A DNA stretch of 64,000 bases from Aedes albopictus (Eukaryota > Arthropoda > Insecta > Diptera > Culicidae). Below are positions 22,565 through 34,225 of this stretch, piece by piece (position 1 is the first letter of the stretch; every line of letters begins with the position of its first letter). The stretch is taken from the NCBI RefSeq assembly GCF_035046485.1, contig NC_085138.1, positions 333,356,421 to 333,420,420 on the forward strand, read 5' to 3'. The notes under the pieces were generated by a model. It made no database searches and had not been told where the DNA came from. It was given only the letters and a program-made list of their open reading frames with translations. The position numbers and the translations under genes were made by a program.

Positions 22565-23535
22565 GATAATTTTATTTGTTGATGTTTTCGCTATACTTTG
22601 TTCTGATCACTTTCAGAGCATCCAAAAACTCACAATATTGTCGAAGACACCAAGTTTGTATCTCATCGATTTTAGGAGTTACAACTGATTTTCTTTGCAA
22701 AAAAACGTATTTTTAAAATTCAATAAAAAGCTTCAAACAAAAAAGGTACTCACAATTTTTTCACCTTCAATAGAACAGAGCACGATCTTTTCAATGCAGT
22801 TTAGGGATTGAAAATTCATTTGCTCCTTTTTGAGATATGACTTTTTGAAAAAAAAAAGCTTGAAAAAAAGTGATTTTTTGAAGAAAAAGGTCAATATCTT
22901 TTTAACTATGTTAATTAGAACATTGAGCTCTTTGGAAAAAAAATATGCTTCATTGATAGTTCTATAAGCGCTCGGAACAAAGTTTTTACGTGAAACGAAT
23001 GGATTAAAAGTTATTGCAAGAAAACTGAATTTCATAGATCACCCTAACATGATTCTTTAAAAAAAATATAATTCAGGAACCATAAGAGATAGAATAATGG
23101 TTTCTTCGACAAACTTGCTCCAAATAAGTGCTTTTACAACTTTGTAGAACATTTTGTAAGCGTACATAAAACTATTAAAAAGCAGATGTTTGGATCAGCT
23201 AAACTAGAGGAGCCACCCTGATTACACAGTAATGAGAAAAAAAGGTCGAAACACATGGAGAAACTTTCCCAAAGACACCCTTTATCTAAAACTTAATGTT
23301 CAGGCACAAACATTTTTGTCTTCGTAAATGCGGCTCTGGGCCCATTGTGCTATGCGATTGTAATGTTATTGTTGGAGTTTGAACTTCATGATCATTATTA
23401 ACAGATTAAATCAGAACGGACTCACCAAATTATCTAAATTTCCCTTGGCAGACGAAGTGACCAAGAAGTCCGACACACTGCGCTCGTCCTTCTCATCCAG
23501 TAAGGTACACTTGCGTTTGGCGGTGACATGCTGTA
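22565..23535. other. AT-rich unassigned sequence, probably MITE-derived
   Basis: The segment is very A/T-rich and contains phrases of the same style as the foldback elements (ATTGTCGAAGACACCAAG near 22635). Near 23034-23048 (GATCACCCTAACATG) and 23207-23222 (GAGGAGCCACCCTGAT) sit sequences that could be ends of a GGGTG-type MITE. No full inverted-repeat pair was established. Confidence 0.4.
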
Positions 23536-23539
23536 TTAC

Positions 23540-24795
23540 GCAGCGCTTCAGATCTGGCCGCATTGCACAAATTTTATGCCGCCGTCTATCACCGATTGCA
23601 AGAGAACTCGTGGAGCAATATCAGGCTGGATTTATGGAAGAACGCGCTACAACGGACCAGATGTTCGCCATCCGCCAGGTGTTGCAGAAATGCCGCGAAT
23701 ACAACGTGCCCACACATCACTTGTTCATCGATGTCAAATCGGCGTATACGGATTCCCGGATAAACTGATACGATTGGTCAAGGCGACGATTGATCGAGTG
23801 ATGTGCGTAGTTCGAATATCAGGGACACTCTCGAGTCCCTTCGAATCTCGTAGAGGGTTACGGCAAGGTGATGGTCTTTCGCTGAGAGAGAGGAGACAGC
23901 TGGCTTCGATTGCGTGCTATTTAATGTCAAACTGTCACCGCGAACCGAGCTGAACATCGCACATTGATGGTGTTGAGTGGCCAAATATCCAAAAGATCTT
24001 ATCAAAATTTTGCTCCGTTTGTTGTAATTGAAAAAGATTGAATATTAACGATCAATTGGGTTCTTTAGGGGTATCCAGATTATTGCATAATCGGAATCTC
24101 CATCCAAAAATTAGTCGAAATCCAAAATTTCATCATTTTTGGTGCCGAATCGGATTAGTCATTAATGTGTCGAAGACAAAGTACATGATGGCAAAGGGCT
24201 ACAGGGAGGAATCACCGTGCCCGCCACCCCGAATTTATATCGACGGTGATGAAATCGAGACGGTTGAAGAATTCGTGTACTTGGGCTCACTGGTGACCGA
24301 CGACAATGACACCAGCAGAGAAATTCAGAGGCACATTGTGGCAGGAAATCGTGCTTACTTTGGACTCCGCAGAACTCTACGATCGAATAAAGTTCGCCGT
24401 AACACGAAGTTAGCTAGGTATCTTCAAAACGCTGATTAGACCGGTCGTTCTCTATGGGTACGAAACATGGACCCTACGTGCAGAGGACCAACGCGCCCTT
24501 GGAGTTTTCACACGGAAGGTGTTGCGTATCATCTACGGCGGAGTGCAGTTGGAAGACGGGACTTGGAGAAGGCGAATGAACCACGAGCTGCATCAGCTGC
24601 TAAGAGAACCAACCATCGTCCATACCGCGAAAATCGGGAGGCTACGGTGAGCGGGTCACGCCATCAGGATGTCGGATAGCAAGGACGATCTGCGGACCCT
24701 ACGCAGAGTGCGGAACTGGAGACAAACAACCATGGACCGAGTGGAATGGAGGCGGCTATTATGTACAGCAAAGGCTTTCCCGGCCTAAGCCTGAT
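23540..24795 (+). pseudogene. RTE-like reverse transcriptase pseudogene (second family)
   Basis: Pieces of an RT on the plus strand align with blocks of the 17.7-20.7 kb RTE protein but are clearly more diverged. They are QYQAGFMEERATTDQMF with CREYNVPTHHLFID (23610-23740), RRGLRQGDG (23850-23880), VSKTKYMM, VEEFVYLGSLVTDDND (24165-24310), VLYGYETWT (24450-24475) and RRRMNHEL (24568-24592). Stop codons and frameshifts separate the blocks. The palm segment with the catalytic FADD is replaced by unrelated sequence at about 23900-24140. It ends near 24795 in a short TAAG repeat, as expected for an RTE tail. Confidence 0.8.
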
Positions 24796-24799
24796 CGGT

Positions 24800-25570
24800 T
24801 AGTAAGTAAGTCAATTGTTCTACTAGCCAAAAATATTTCTAAAATTTTTCATAGATACTACTGGAAGTTTCTTTGAAACTTCCGTCAAAAATATCTCCTG
24901 AAATTATTCGGAATTGTAAAGATTTTTTTTTTCAAAAGTGCTTCTATGAAACTTTCCAGAAATTTATCTAAAAAATTCTATAAAAAACCCACTATGTTTC
25001 GGAAATTCGTCCATGGCTTCTTCCAAGACGTTTTTAGAAATTCCTTCAGAAATTCCTGTAATCATTTCAATTGTATCGTAATGCAATTACAATACTTTTT
25101 TTTAGAAAATGCTCCTACGATTCCGTTGCAGATTTCTACTAGGAATCCATCAAAGATTTTTGCACGATATGTTTCAGATATTCTTACATGGATTTTTTTC
25201 TCAGAAACTTCCCCTGATATTACACAAAATACTGGAAGAGTTCTTGAAAGAATTTCATAGCAATATTTAAAAAAAATCTCGCGTAACTTGTGGAAAATCA
25301 TAGCAGATGCTCTTGAATATTTCCTGGAGGGATTATCGAACAAAAAATCCTGAAGCTATTTCCGACATTTTCTGTGCAGGAATTCCTGGGTGAATGCCAT
25401 GAGAATCTTGCGGAGGAACTCTGGAATTAATTCCAAGGAAACATTGTTTTGAGAATATCTGGAGGGACTCGTAGAGGAACTCGTAGCGGAAGGAATGTCT
25501 TTAAAAATATCTACAGAAATCTCGGCAGACACTGCAGACAAAGATACTGCTGAAGTTCTTGAAGGAATCG
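24800..25570. repeat. Degenerate AGAAATTCCT / GGAATTTC-type repeat block
   Basis: Irregular units such as CTTCAGAAATTCCTG and AAATTCCTTC recur many times with spacings of about 15-40 bp. The block resembles those at 26600-28200, 36760-37560, 41120-42000, 46500-47270, 52800-53380 and 55640-56300. No gene is supported in it. Confidence 0.5.
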
Positions 25571-25577
25571 ATAATTA

Positions 25578-26597
25578 CCTGAGCAGAAGGAAATAGCAAC
25601 TCCATAATAAAATGCGTTATTTTGGCAAAATAACTGGGCAATTGAATCAGTTATTTTCATGTTATTAACATAATATATTATGTTATAAACTTGTCTGTCA
25701 TAAGCGGCAAAATAACAAAAATCATAACAATAAAATGTTCCTGAAAGACCAGTTTAATAACATGTTTTGTTGGTTTCAATAACAACTTAATAATAATGAA
25801 TATAAAAATATTTCAATAACAAATTTTGAACTTTGGATGTTATTGATAATAATTTAAAAACAAAATAAGTTATGATTATAATACACCTGAAATATAATAA
25901 TATACCTTATGTTTAATATAAGGTATGGTAAATGCCACGAGGGAGATAGAGTGCCCCCATCTCTCCGCCATAATCAACCCAATTTTTTTGAATTTCCCCA
26001 GAAGACTAGACTGAAGTTTATGGTATTTTTCTGATAAACCTTTCAATAAGCTCTTCCTGGAATTTTACCTACTGTTCGAAAACATCTTTTAAAATGGCTC
26101 GTTGGCGTTGTTGAAATCGTGAAATCATGTTCTTTTGGATACAGGTCGCTCAACTCCGCTGATCAATGTTGGCTCTACTATCTATAACACTAAAACCAAA
26201 ACATTGAGAAGCTGGTATTCTATCAGTTAGGATGTAAGGCCAGAGAGAAGAGGAAGGTGAACAGATGAGAGATTATGCATAAGCTCCCTATCACGGAGTG
26301 CAAAAAACAATGTAAATCTTTTGATGTAGTTTTGATTTCAAAACTTGTTATCATTGTGGTAATATTTATGTACACTCTATAGTTCAATAATAACTAAATT
26401 TGTTTTACAACAAAACATATTATTTAAATGTTATTTATTGAATGTAAACCAATACCGTGCTCAGAACAAAATAAGATTGCCCAACAAAAGATGTTATGGA
26501 GAAGTAATGCCTTGATAAGATAATGATAACAAACCATGATATAAAAACAGGTTATGTTATTTCGTAGGTCTTAGTTTGATATTCTCTTCTGCTCGGG
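25578..26597. mobile_element. ~1.0-kb AT-rich element with CCTGAGCAGAAG ends
   Basis: The left end CCTGAGCAGAAGG and right end CTTCTGCTCGGG are inverted repeats, with ATTA/TAAT immediately outside. The interior is rich in AATAACA/TGTTATT words (TTATTAACATAATATATTAT, CATAAGCGGCAAAATAAC). A related segment lies at 26985-27395. No ORF is present. The border class (TA-, TTA- or longer duplication) cannot be decided, because the outside bases are themselves palindromic. Confidence 0.7.
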
Positions 26598-26599
26598 TA

Positions 26600-26984
26600 A
26601 TCAATAATGTTTTTCTGAGGGCATCACTGGAGGATTTTCTGAATAAATTCTAGGAAGACTTCCTGGTGATAACTCTGAAAAAATTCTAAGTAGAATGTAG
26701 TATTGAATTTCTGAAGGTATTAGGACACAAAAATCCCTGAAGTACGGGCGAAGTTTCTGAAGAAAATCCTGCAGAAATAAACGGAAATCTTGGAAGAATT
26801 CCGTAGAGAATCACTGAAGAAATTTCAGATAAAAAATGTATTTATGATGGAAACTTCACAACAATATCTGGTAGAACTAAAAACTCTCTGCAGGTATGTA
26901 AAGCAGAATTTCTTGGGAGATTTCTTGAAAAATTCCAAGGGATAGATTGTGGAGTAGTTTTTGCAGAAATTCCCGAATAAAAAC
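26600..26984. repeat. Degenerate GAAATTTCTGAAG-type repeats
   Basis: Short A/G-rich degenerate units (ATTTCTGAAGGTATTAGG, GAAGAAATTTCAG) fill the gap between the two AT-rich elements. No gene or RNA is recognised. Confidence 0.45.
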
Positions 26985-27395
26985 TGTATAATAAAATCAG
27001 TTATTTTTATGTTATTAACATATCTTATTATGTTATTAACTTGTCTGTCATAAGCGGCAAAATAACAAAAATCATAACCAGAAAATGTTCCTGGAAGACC
27101 AATTGAATAACATGTTTTGTTAGGTTCAATAACAACTTAATAACAATGAAATTTGAAAGGAATTTGAAAACTTGTCATTGTAGTGTTATAGTTCATCACA
27201 TATTTGTACATTTTCAAAGGTATAAAAATAACAAAACTTGGTCTACAACAAAGTATATTATTGAAATGTTATTTAGTGGATGAATCTCAATAACTTGATC
27301 ATAACAAAACAGAAAAAAAGTTATATTTTGATAAGTTAATAATAACAAATTATGATATAAAAACAGGCTATGTTATGAATTCTCCTCTGCTCGGG
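26985..27395. mobile_element. Second, internally shortened copy of the CCTGAGCAGAAG element
   Basis: It repeats the marker segments of the 25578-26597 element in the same order (CATAAGCGGCAAAATAACAA, TGTTCCTGGAAGACCA, AACATGTTTTGTTAGG) and has the same right end CTCTGCTCGGG. About 600 bp of the interior and the left terminal repeat are missing. Confidence 0.7.
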
Positions 27396-28230
27396 TTGCT
27401 CTGTTCATCTTTGGAGAAATTTCGAAAAAAAATATGAACGAATTTCCAAAGAAAGGTCTGAATATTAAAAGATATTATATTAAAAGAAAGGTCTGAATAT
27501 CTTTTAAATAATCCCTGGAGGAGCTTTTGGGAAAACTCCTAGAAGAACTTCTAGAAAAATATGAGAATTTTAACTGGGCTTTCTAAAAAAACACCTTGAG
27601 GAATCCCTTAATACTTAGAGTTATACATAAGGGTATCTCTGGAGAAGTATCAATTATAATTTCTTAAAGAGTCAATGGCAAAAAAAAACAACATTTCTTA
27701 AGGAAAACTCTACTGGTGGGACATCTGAAAGTATTTATAAAATAATCTCCGAATCTTCACGAAAAAAATATTCTAGAATTGCATGTTCTGAAAACATTAT
27801 TGAGGGATGATTTGGAGAAGCCCCTGGGATAATTTCTAGAAGATTTTTTTTAGAAATTTCCAGTAAAAAATCTTGAGAAACCCCAAAGGGATACAGCGAG
27901 AGAAAATATGACAATTCAAATGGAATTCTTCAGGAAATTGTTTAAGAAAAACACGAAGGAACGTATACATGAGCTTCTGTTGTAACATTATCGTAGGAAT
28001 TCTGCTGAAATCGTTCTAGAAAATTCTGCAAGAATCTTCTGTCTATCGAAATTCCGGAAAACATTAGGTAAATCACTGAAGAATCCCAAAGCAATTTCTG
28101 GTGCCATGAAAAAACCTAAAAAAGTAAATGGGAAGGATACTACTACCCTTCCGGCTATAAATACAAATTTTGTGAAAAATAATTCATGGAGAGGTTTTGC
28201 TGGAATAATAAAAAAAGACACGGACACCGT
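27396..28230. repeat. Degenerate GGAATTC / TCTAGAAGAA-type repeat block
   Basis: A/G-rich irregular units (GAACTTCTAGAAAAATATGA, AAATTTCCAG) recur without a fixed period. The longest frame (27988-28227, minus) has no domain signature and is attributed to the repeat. Confidence 0.45.
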
Positions 28231-28884
28231 CTTCAGCCAGCGGATGCACAGACTGAAAGAAACTTAACACTAGACAACCGACACACAGATCATGCACCAG
28301 TGGATACGTAGAAGAAACTATTCCCGCGAAAATCAAACCCTCACCCAATAGCATGGTGTGATTAGAAGCTTGGTGACCCCAACCGTACGGCTACGATGAT
28401 CTACATTCCCAATTCAGTGCAATATTGAAGTAATTTTTATATGCTAGTAGAAGGGTACAGCAGTTTGAAAACATTGATTAACCAGCTCTGATTTTACCAT
28501 GACAGAACTGGACCTACCTGCGCTGTCGACACTCCTTTGTGACTTGTGTGCTGCTTGGGAATGATGGTCGTATGGAAAACCTTTCAAATTCCGGACAAAG
28601 CCCTAAAAATGTAGGATAAAAATTGTCTCGATTATCCTAATTTTGAAAAAATAAAACGAGACCTCAACAATTTGGACAATCCAAGTAAATGTGGAAAGTT
28701 AACTACGCTGATTGTAAATAGGCTAGGCTTTTGCTGCAGTGGGTATTATAAATCCTTTCGCTTGTTTATCTAGAGGTATCCGTGACATTCCAAATAGGGA
28801 CCGTTCATTAACCACGTAGATTTTTTGTGGGTAGGGGGGTCTGGTCAAAGTCTACGCTCCATACATTTTTTTTTGAACGGGGGA
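28230..28884. other. Unassigned sequence, nothing recognised
   Basis: About 650 bp without repeat ends, ORF or RNA-like structure that could be assigned. Confidence 0.4.
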
Positions 28885-28983
28885 GATTTTTTTTCGAATT
28901 TTCTCGATCGGAATGGGAATCGAACCCGCCGTCTCCAGATTGGCGATCTACAGCCTTAAGCACGAGGCCAACTGGATATCTGA
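28885..28983 (-). mobile_element. Feilai-like SINE, tRNA-like head only
   Basis: On the minus strand the segment reads like the head of the SINE at 51250-51522: an A-box-like stretch CCTCGTGCTTAAGGC, the block GATCGCCAATCTGGAGACGG and a B box GGGTTCGATTCCC. It stops after CTCGAGAAAATTC-type sequence and lacks the body and GAA tail. It is a SINE fragment and not a functional tRNA: the acceptor stem does not pair and the body is diverged. Confidence 0.75.
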
Positions 28984-29167
28984 TTTTTTGTGTTTTTGAT
29001 ATAAATAATAGCATTGCATAATCTGTTGGGATTCGTAAAGCTCTTGAAATCTTAAATGTCATTTAGAAACACTGTAAGTATATTCAGGTCCGTGCACAGA
29101 AGTGGCGCCAAGGGAAGGGTTTTTTTCCAATTTCAGCAAAGGGCCTAGTGTATGAATTATCGTAAAT

Positions 29168-29181
29168 GGGGGGGGGGGGGG
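29168..29181 (+). repeat. Poly-G run
   Basis: A run of about 14 G residues, unusual in this AT-rich context and likely variable in length. Confidence 0.7.
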
Positions 29182-29469
29182 CTAACCTCCAAAACCACCT
29201 CCGCCCTCCCTTGTGCATGAGCTTGAGTATATTCCAGGTCAGCCAAATTACCTTGGAGTTCAAAACTTCAGGTCTACATTCGTAACAACAGCTATATCCT
29301 AAGAGCCAAACTTAAGAACAATTTGGATGGCCTAGGATATCCATACAAAATATTCTGCATCATATTCTACCCTTTCTAGGCTGTTGAGCACCAAAACCAC
29401 TGAAATGCGTATAAAAAAAACTCTACGATAACGCTTGGACAAATTCCAGCTTCAAAGGGTTAAAGTAGT

Positions 29470-29600
29470 CCAATTCTTTCTCTTTCGACATTTTTTCTAT
29501 ACGGCCTTTTGTCCCTTCGACGTTTTGTTCTTTCGACGTTTCGGCTTTCGACTATTTGTCACCCATCCGGACCTTTTGGCATTCGAATTTTATCCCTAAG
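29470..29600. repeat. Degenerate TTTCGACNTTTTGT repeats
   Basis: Units such as TTTCGACATTTTTT, CCTTCGACGTTTTGTTC, TTTCGACGTTTCGGC and TTTCGACTATTTGTC follow one another over ~130 bp. The pattern is a degenerate short tandem repeat and may belong to a MITE end. Similar wording (TTCGACCAAATGGCATTCGG) appears at about 56488. Confidence 0.55.
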
Positions 29601-31455
29601 CAGGGGAGTAAAAATGTATTGAAGAGATCTTGTAAAAAAAACATGGTAAAATTTGAGTAGGTTAAAAGAATTCTCATCAAATCTGAAGAGTTTTATTATC
29701 TAGCCTGATTGTTCTGTTGTTTTATATCCAAAATCATTTATTATTTTTCAGCCCCCCCATGACGAATCATCAATCACTGTAACAAAAAAGAATGAAAATT
29801 TGCCTAATATGTGGTTCTAAATTGGTTTTAAATTGTATCGTTTCAACTAACTAAGCTAAAATGATCTAATTATAATCATCCACATGTACAGAACGATCCT
29901 GTAATCTAATACTGTAATTCCATCCAGCTTCCATCTCAAATCGTCCTCAACCGTCTAGACCTTAGAGTGCTGGCTAGTTCAGTTTTCAGTCCGCCCGAAA
30001 CCAGGACCACCTCGTATATATTCTTAGTCTTGTGCTCATCCAACCGAGGAAAAACCCTTCTTCCAACTAATTTGCTTGCACTTCTTCACCTGGTCGATTT
30101 AGCATCTTATCGCCATCCTACCATCACAGGCTCCTATTCTTCTGTTCAGGCCGACGACGGACGGTGTTGATCAATCCATTCGAACCGTCCAGTGCGCCGG
30201 AGCTGCTTAGAAGCAGAAAATGTAAATTTAAACCCTTCCTTTTTCACTTGTTCGGAACATTCTTCTTCGGTCTACTGAGAAGACTACGACATATAGAACT
30301 GATATCGGGTGCTATCGGATCACCTATGTAGGTACCGCTCTTGTTGGAGATGATGAGAAATTGAAGTAGGTTGCCTCCACCAAGACGCACGGTTCTTTTT
30401 GCACCTCCAGCGTCGTTTCGGTCGAAACTGGAGCAAATTAAACTTTGAGCTATTACCGAAGAGAGAGGTTAATCGCAATCAATTTGTGTGGAATAATTTA
30501 TCGCTTTGGCCACCGCTCCACAGACCGATGGGCGACTCAGCAGTTAAACATTTGGAAAACGCTTGGGAGTTTCCATTCATCTAATTGATTTGTTGGTTGC
30601 TTTTGGGTTGCTCGAGACCGCAAAGTAAATTTGTGTTGACGCAGTTGTCTCTTACGAGGGACATTTCGACAGAAAGCTTTGCAAAACGACTTCTCAAGAT
30701 ACCAAATGATTACTGTTTGCGTGCAGTAATTGCTGTCGAGTTCCAAGTCTGATTGTCTCAATTTAGAAAATTAATGGTTTAGGCAAAGCTAAATGCTCAA
30801 ATGCAGGAGACATATTTCGTCGAAATCGTTCAAATGAATTGTCCAATTGGATATCCTGTCCGCTTTTTTCTTCACCCATTCTATAGGAACTACCCATCAC
30901 GAGGGTCAGTCAATAAACAACTGTCTCAAGCAGATCTGGTGCTGCTGCTGGTGCAAAAAAGGATGCATCTTGCTGCTCATCTTACTGAGCATCGCATCGC
31001 CGTCTTTGCGCACAGAAGGCGAGTCGTCGCTGCGTGGGAACCTGGCACCAGGTGGCGAATGCACGCCTCGGGATGGGGATCGACTTCTCGGCAGCCAGCG
31101 ATGCGAAAATCGGTCACGCGGTGTTCACCGCTTCGATCTGATAGAATGTTGCGATTTCTTGCGGATTGTTATTGTTCTATAGTTTAACTCATGGCTGAGG
31201 AAGTGAACGACGACCGGAAGTGGCTTCACCTGCACCGGTGGGAGAGTTGCGGATATAAATCAAATTTATGATTTAAGATTTATGTTGAATAATGTTGAAG
31301 CAGTGAGAGAGAATGTATTCAGCTTGAGCGGAGAGAGCCTGCTTTTCAGCTAACTGTTGAGCAAGTCGCACCAATTCATATGCAGTGCCCTGTGGATTTT
31401 AATTTATGAGTTGTCTTCTTCCCATCCATTGCAATCGCACAAAGATTCAAAAGGT
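29601..31455. other. Unassigned sequence, no supported gene
   Basis: About 1.85 kb with only short open frames on both strands (up to 128 codons, 30801-31187 plus) and no recognisable domain. The region directly precedes the expanded minisatellite. It could be unique host sequence. Confidence 0.5.
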
Positions 31456-32313
31456 GTACTCTACTCTACTCTGCTCTACTCTACTCTACTCTACTCTACT
31501 ATACTCTACTCTACTTTACTCTACTCTACTCTACTCTACTCTACTCTGCTGTACTCTGCTCTACTCTGCTCTACTCTGCTCTACTCTGCTCTACTCTGCT
31601 CTACTCTGCTCTACTCTGCTCTACTCTGCTCTACTCTGCTCTACTCTGCTCTACTCTGCTCTACTCTGCTCTACTCTGCTCTACTCTGCTCTACTCTGCT
31701 CTACTCTGCTCTACTCTGCTCTACTCTGCTCTACTCTGCTCTACTCTGCTCTACTCTGCTCTACTCTGCTCTACTCTGCTCTACTCTGCTCTACTCTGCT
31801 CTACTCTGCTCTACTCTGCTCTACTCTGCTCTACTCTGCTCTACTCTGCTCTACTCTGCTCTACTCTGCTCTACTCTGCTCTACTCTGCTCTACTCTGCT
31901 CTACTCTGCTCTACTCTGCTCTACTCTGCTCTACTCTGCTCTACTCTGCTCTACTCTGCTCTACTCTGCTCTACTCTGCTCTACTCTGCTCTACTCTGCT
32001 CTACTCTGCTCTACTCTGCTCTACTCTGCTCTACTCTGCTCTACTCTGCTCTACTCTGCTCTACTCTGCTCTACTCTGCTCTACTCTGCTCTACTCTGCT
32101 CTACTCTGCTCTACTCTGCTCTACTCTGCTCTACTCTGCTCTACTCTGCTCTACTCTGCTCTACTCTGCTCTACTCTGCTCTACTCTGCTCTACTCTGCT
32201 CTACTCTGCTCTACTCTGCTCTACTCTGCTCTACTCTGCTCTACTCTGCTCTACTCTGCTCTACTCTGCTCTACTCTGCTCTACTCTACTCTACTCTAGT
32301 CTACACTGCTGTA
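31456..32313 (+). repeat. CTACTCTGCT minisatellite, ~860 bp
   Basis: The 10-bp unit CTACTCTGCT is repeated without a single difference across 31561-32280 (72 copies), with a few more at the left. The flanks (31456-31545 and 32281-32313) consist of the simpler 5-bp unit CTACT with occasional variants. The 10-mer is thus a dimer of diverged pentamers CTACT and CTGCT that has been homogenised. Long open frames through it (repeating YSALLCSTLL) are artefacts of the period, not genes. Confidence 0.97.
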
Positions 32314-32504
32314 CGAAATACGTTTGGTATTCATTCAGAAATGCCTTAAGGACAGACTTGTTACAATCCTAAAATGGCCACCACAATGGCCGGCTTTGGC
32401 ACCTACTCACGAATTTGAAAGAACAAATCGCTTCGTAAACAAAACTAGCGCACCTGAGCTTTATTTAAGCTCATTACAAGTGAGCAAGAACAGATTAATA
32501 AAAT

Positions 32505-32826
32505 GCGCTGTTTTTTGCCTTTCTCGTACACTAAGTGTACTGGAAAGGCTATATGTTCGCTCCAAAAATGTCTTTTTGATAGAAGGCCCGGAGGGTCGAG
32601 TCACATATACCAATCAACTCAGCTCGACGAATTGAGGTGATGTCTGTGTGTGTGTATGTATGTGTGTGTGTGTATGTATGTGTGTGTGTATGTGTGTGTA
32701 CAAAAAAAACTCACATCACTTTTTGGCAGTAAACCTCAACCGATTTTAATGACCAATGGTTCATTCGACGCGGAATCTGGTCCCATTGTTTCCTATTGAA
32801 AATGGTTCGGATCGGTCCAGCCGTTC
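32505..32826 (+). repeat. Interspersed repeat with TG/TATG microsatellite
   Basis: The sequence begins near CTGTTTTTTGCCTTTCTCGT. It includes AAGTGTACTGGAAAGGCTAT and CGGAGGGTCGAGTCACATAT, then a TGTGTGTATGTATG microsatellite at 32643-32700, then a stretch around AACCTCAACCGATTTTAATG. It grades into the 152-bp satellite and may be the source unit of it. The family is not classified. Confidence 0.5.
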
Positions 32827-33876
32827 CGGAGTTATGGCCGTTTAGGTGTTCCGGATCGGTACCCAAGGAAGGGGCCAGATATGAAAACGCTACAAACCCA
32901 TTCATGCGACACATCAAACCACGGCACTTTCGAAAACATGATGAACGGTAAACAGGAAAATAGTCTCGGGCCATATCTGAACCGGTAGTGTTCCGAAACC
33001 GGTTCCGGGTGACCCGCCGGAGGTGGCCAAATATGAAGGTGAACCAAACCCTTCATGCGACACATCAAACAGCGGATTTTTCGATAACCTGATTAACAGT
33101 AGGCAGGAAAATATTCTCAGACCATATCTGAACCGGTAGTATTCCGGAACCGGTTCTGGGTGTTCCGCCGGAAGTGGCTAAATATGAAAGTGAACCAAAC
33201 CCATGCATGCGATACATCAAACAGCGGCTTTTTCGATAGCCTGATGAACAGTAGGCAGGAAAATATTCTCGGGCCATATCTGAACCGGTAGTGTTCCGGA
33301 ACCGGTTCCGAGTGATCCGCCGGAAGTGGCCAAATATGAATGTGAACCAAAGCCATACATGCGACACATCAAACAGCGGGTTTTTCGATAACCTGATAAA
33401 CAGTAGGCAGGAAAACATTCTCAGACCATTTCTGAACCGGTAGTATTCCGGAACCGGTTCTGGGTGTTCCGCCGGAACTGGCTTAATATGAAAGTGAACC
33501 AAACCCATGCATGCGATACATCAAACAGCGGCTTTTTTGATAGCCTGATGAACAGTAGGCAGGAAATTATTCTCGGACCATATCTGAACCGGTAGTGTGC
33601 CAGAACCGGTTCTGGATGTTCCGCCGGAAGTTGCTAAATATGAAAGTGAACCAAACCCATGCATGCGATACAACAAACAGCGGCTTTTTCGATAGCCTGA
33701 TGAACAGTGGGCAGGGAAACATTCTCAGACCTTATCGGAACCGGTAGTGTTACTGAACCGGTTCCAGATGTCACGCCGGAAATAGCCAAGTATAAAAGTT
33801 AACCAACCCCTTACATGCGACGCATCAAATCGCAAGCTCTTCAGGCAATCTGATAAACGGTTAATAAAAGAGAATA
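32827..33876 (+). repeat. 152-bp satellite array
   Basis: The marker TGAACCGGTAG starts at 32979, 33129, 33281, 33433 and 33585, with a variant at 33737, so the period is 150-152 bp. Each unit also carries the self-complementary GGAACCGGTTC, a CATGCGA[T/C]ACATCAAACAGCGG block and a TGA[T/A]GAACAGTAGGCAGG block. The first units alternate between two subtypes. Frames of 80-150 codons on the minus strand just translate the repeat. The array is interrupted at 33876 by a retroposon and resumes at 34226. Confidence 0.93.
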
Positions 33877-34225
33877 TGCATGAATCACTCCACTTACCAA
33901 AGTGAACTCATATCATGCGCCCTTTCCCCTCCCCACTAACAAAAAGTCCTTCCCATGACAGACGTGGAGACGCAGAGGTGATCTCGGTCTTTAGTAAGCA
34001 ACGCATGTCATAATAACATTCCTTTCCTTCCTCGATGACCGTAAGGACGTGGCCGGCGCCGTTATTGACCTAATAAAGTTTGGAATTCTCGAAGATGCGC
34101 ATTGAGGACGGTAAGCTACTCCCAAGCTCCGTCTGTTGGTTCCTTGTGCAACTTCGATTGTTCTGGTCAATCACGGAGTAGCAACTACGAATAGTACGGT
34201 CATCTATGCTCATGCTCATGCTCAT
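33877..34225 (+). mobile_element. 5'-truncated retroposon with CATGCT tail, inside the satellite
   Basis: A 349-bp insertion is flanked by GAGAATA (33870-33876 and 34226-34232); removing it rejoins a normal satellite unit. Its 3' part (CGATGACCGTAAGGACGTGG, GCCGGCGCCGTTATTGACC, CAATCACGGAGTAGCAACTA) matches the reverse complement of the 895-bp element at 40034-40928. It ends in the same hexameric tail GCTCATGCTCATGCTCAT. The 5' part is missing, as for a truncated target-primed insertion. Confidence 0.85.

Noticed and set aside
31357..32349. Long open frames (297 and 330 codons) across the minisatellite
   Set aside because: The 10-bp period contains no stop in these frames, so the frames follow from the repeat; the residues simply cycle YSALLCSTLL.
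33065..33508. 147-codon minus-strand frame in the satellite
   Set aside because: It translates the 152-bp units (repeating FHI..P.....PEPVPE.YRF) and has no gene context.
32979..33760. Regularly spaced repeats resembling a CRISPR array
   Set aside because: The whole 152-bp unit is repeated, including what would be spacers, and the context is a eukaryotic satellite.
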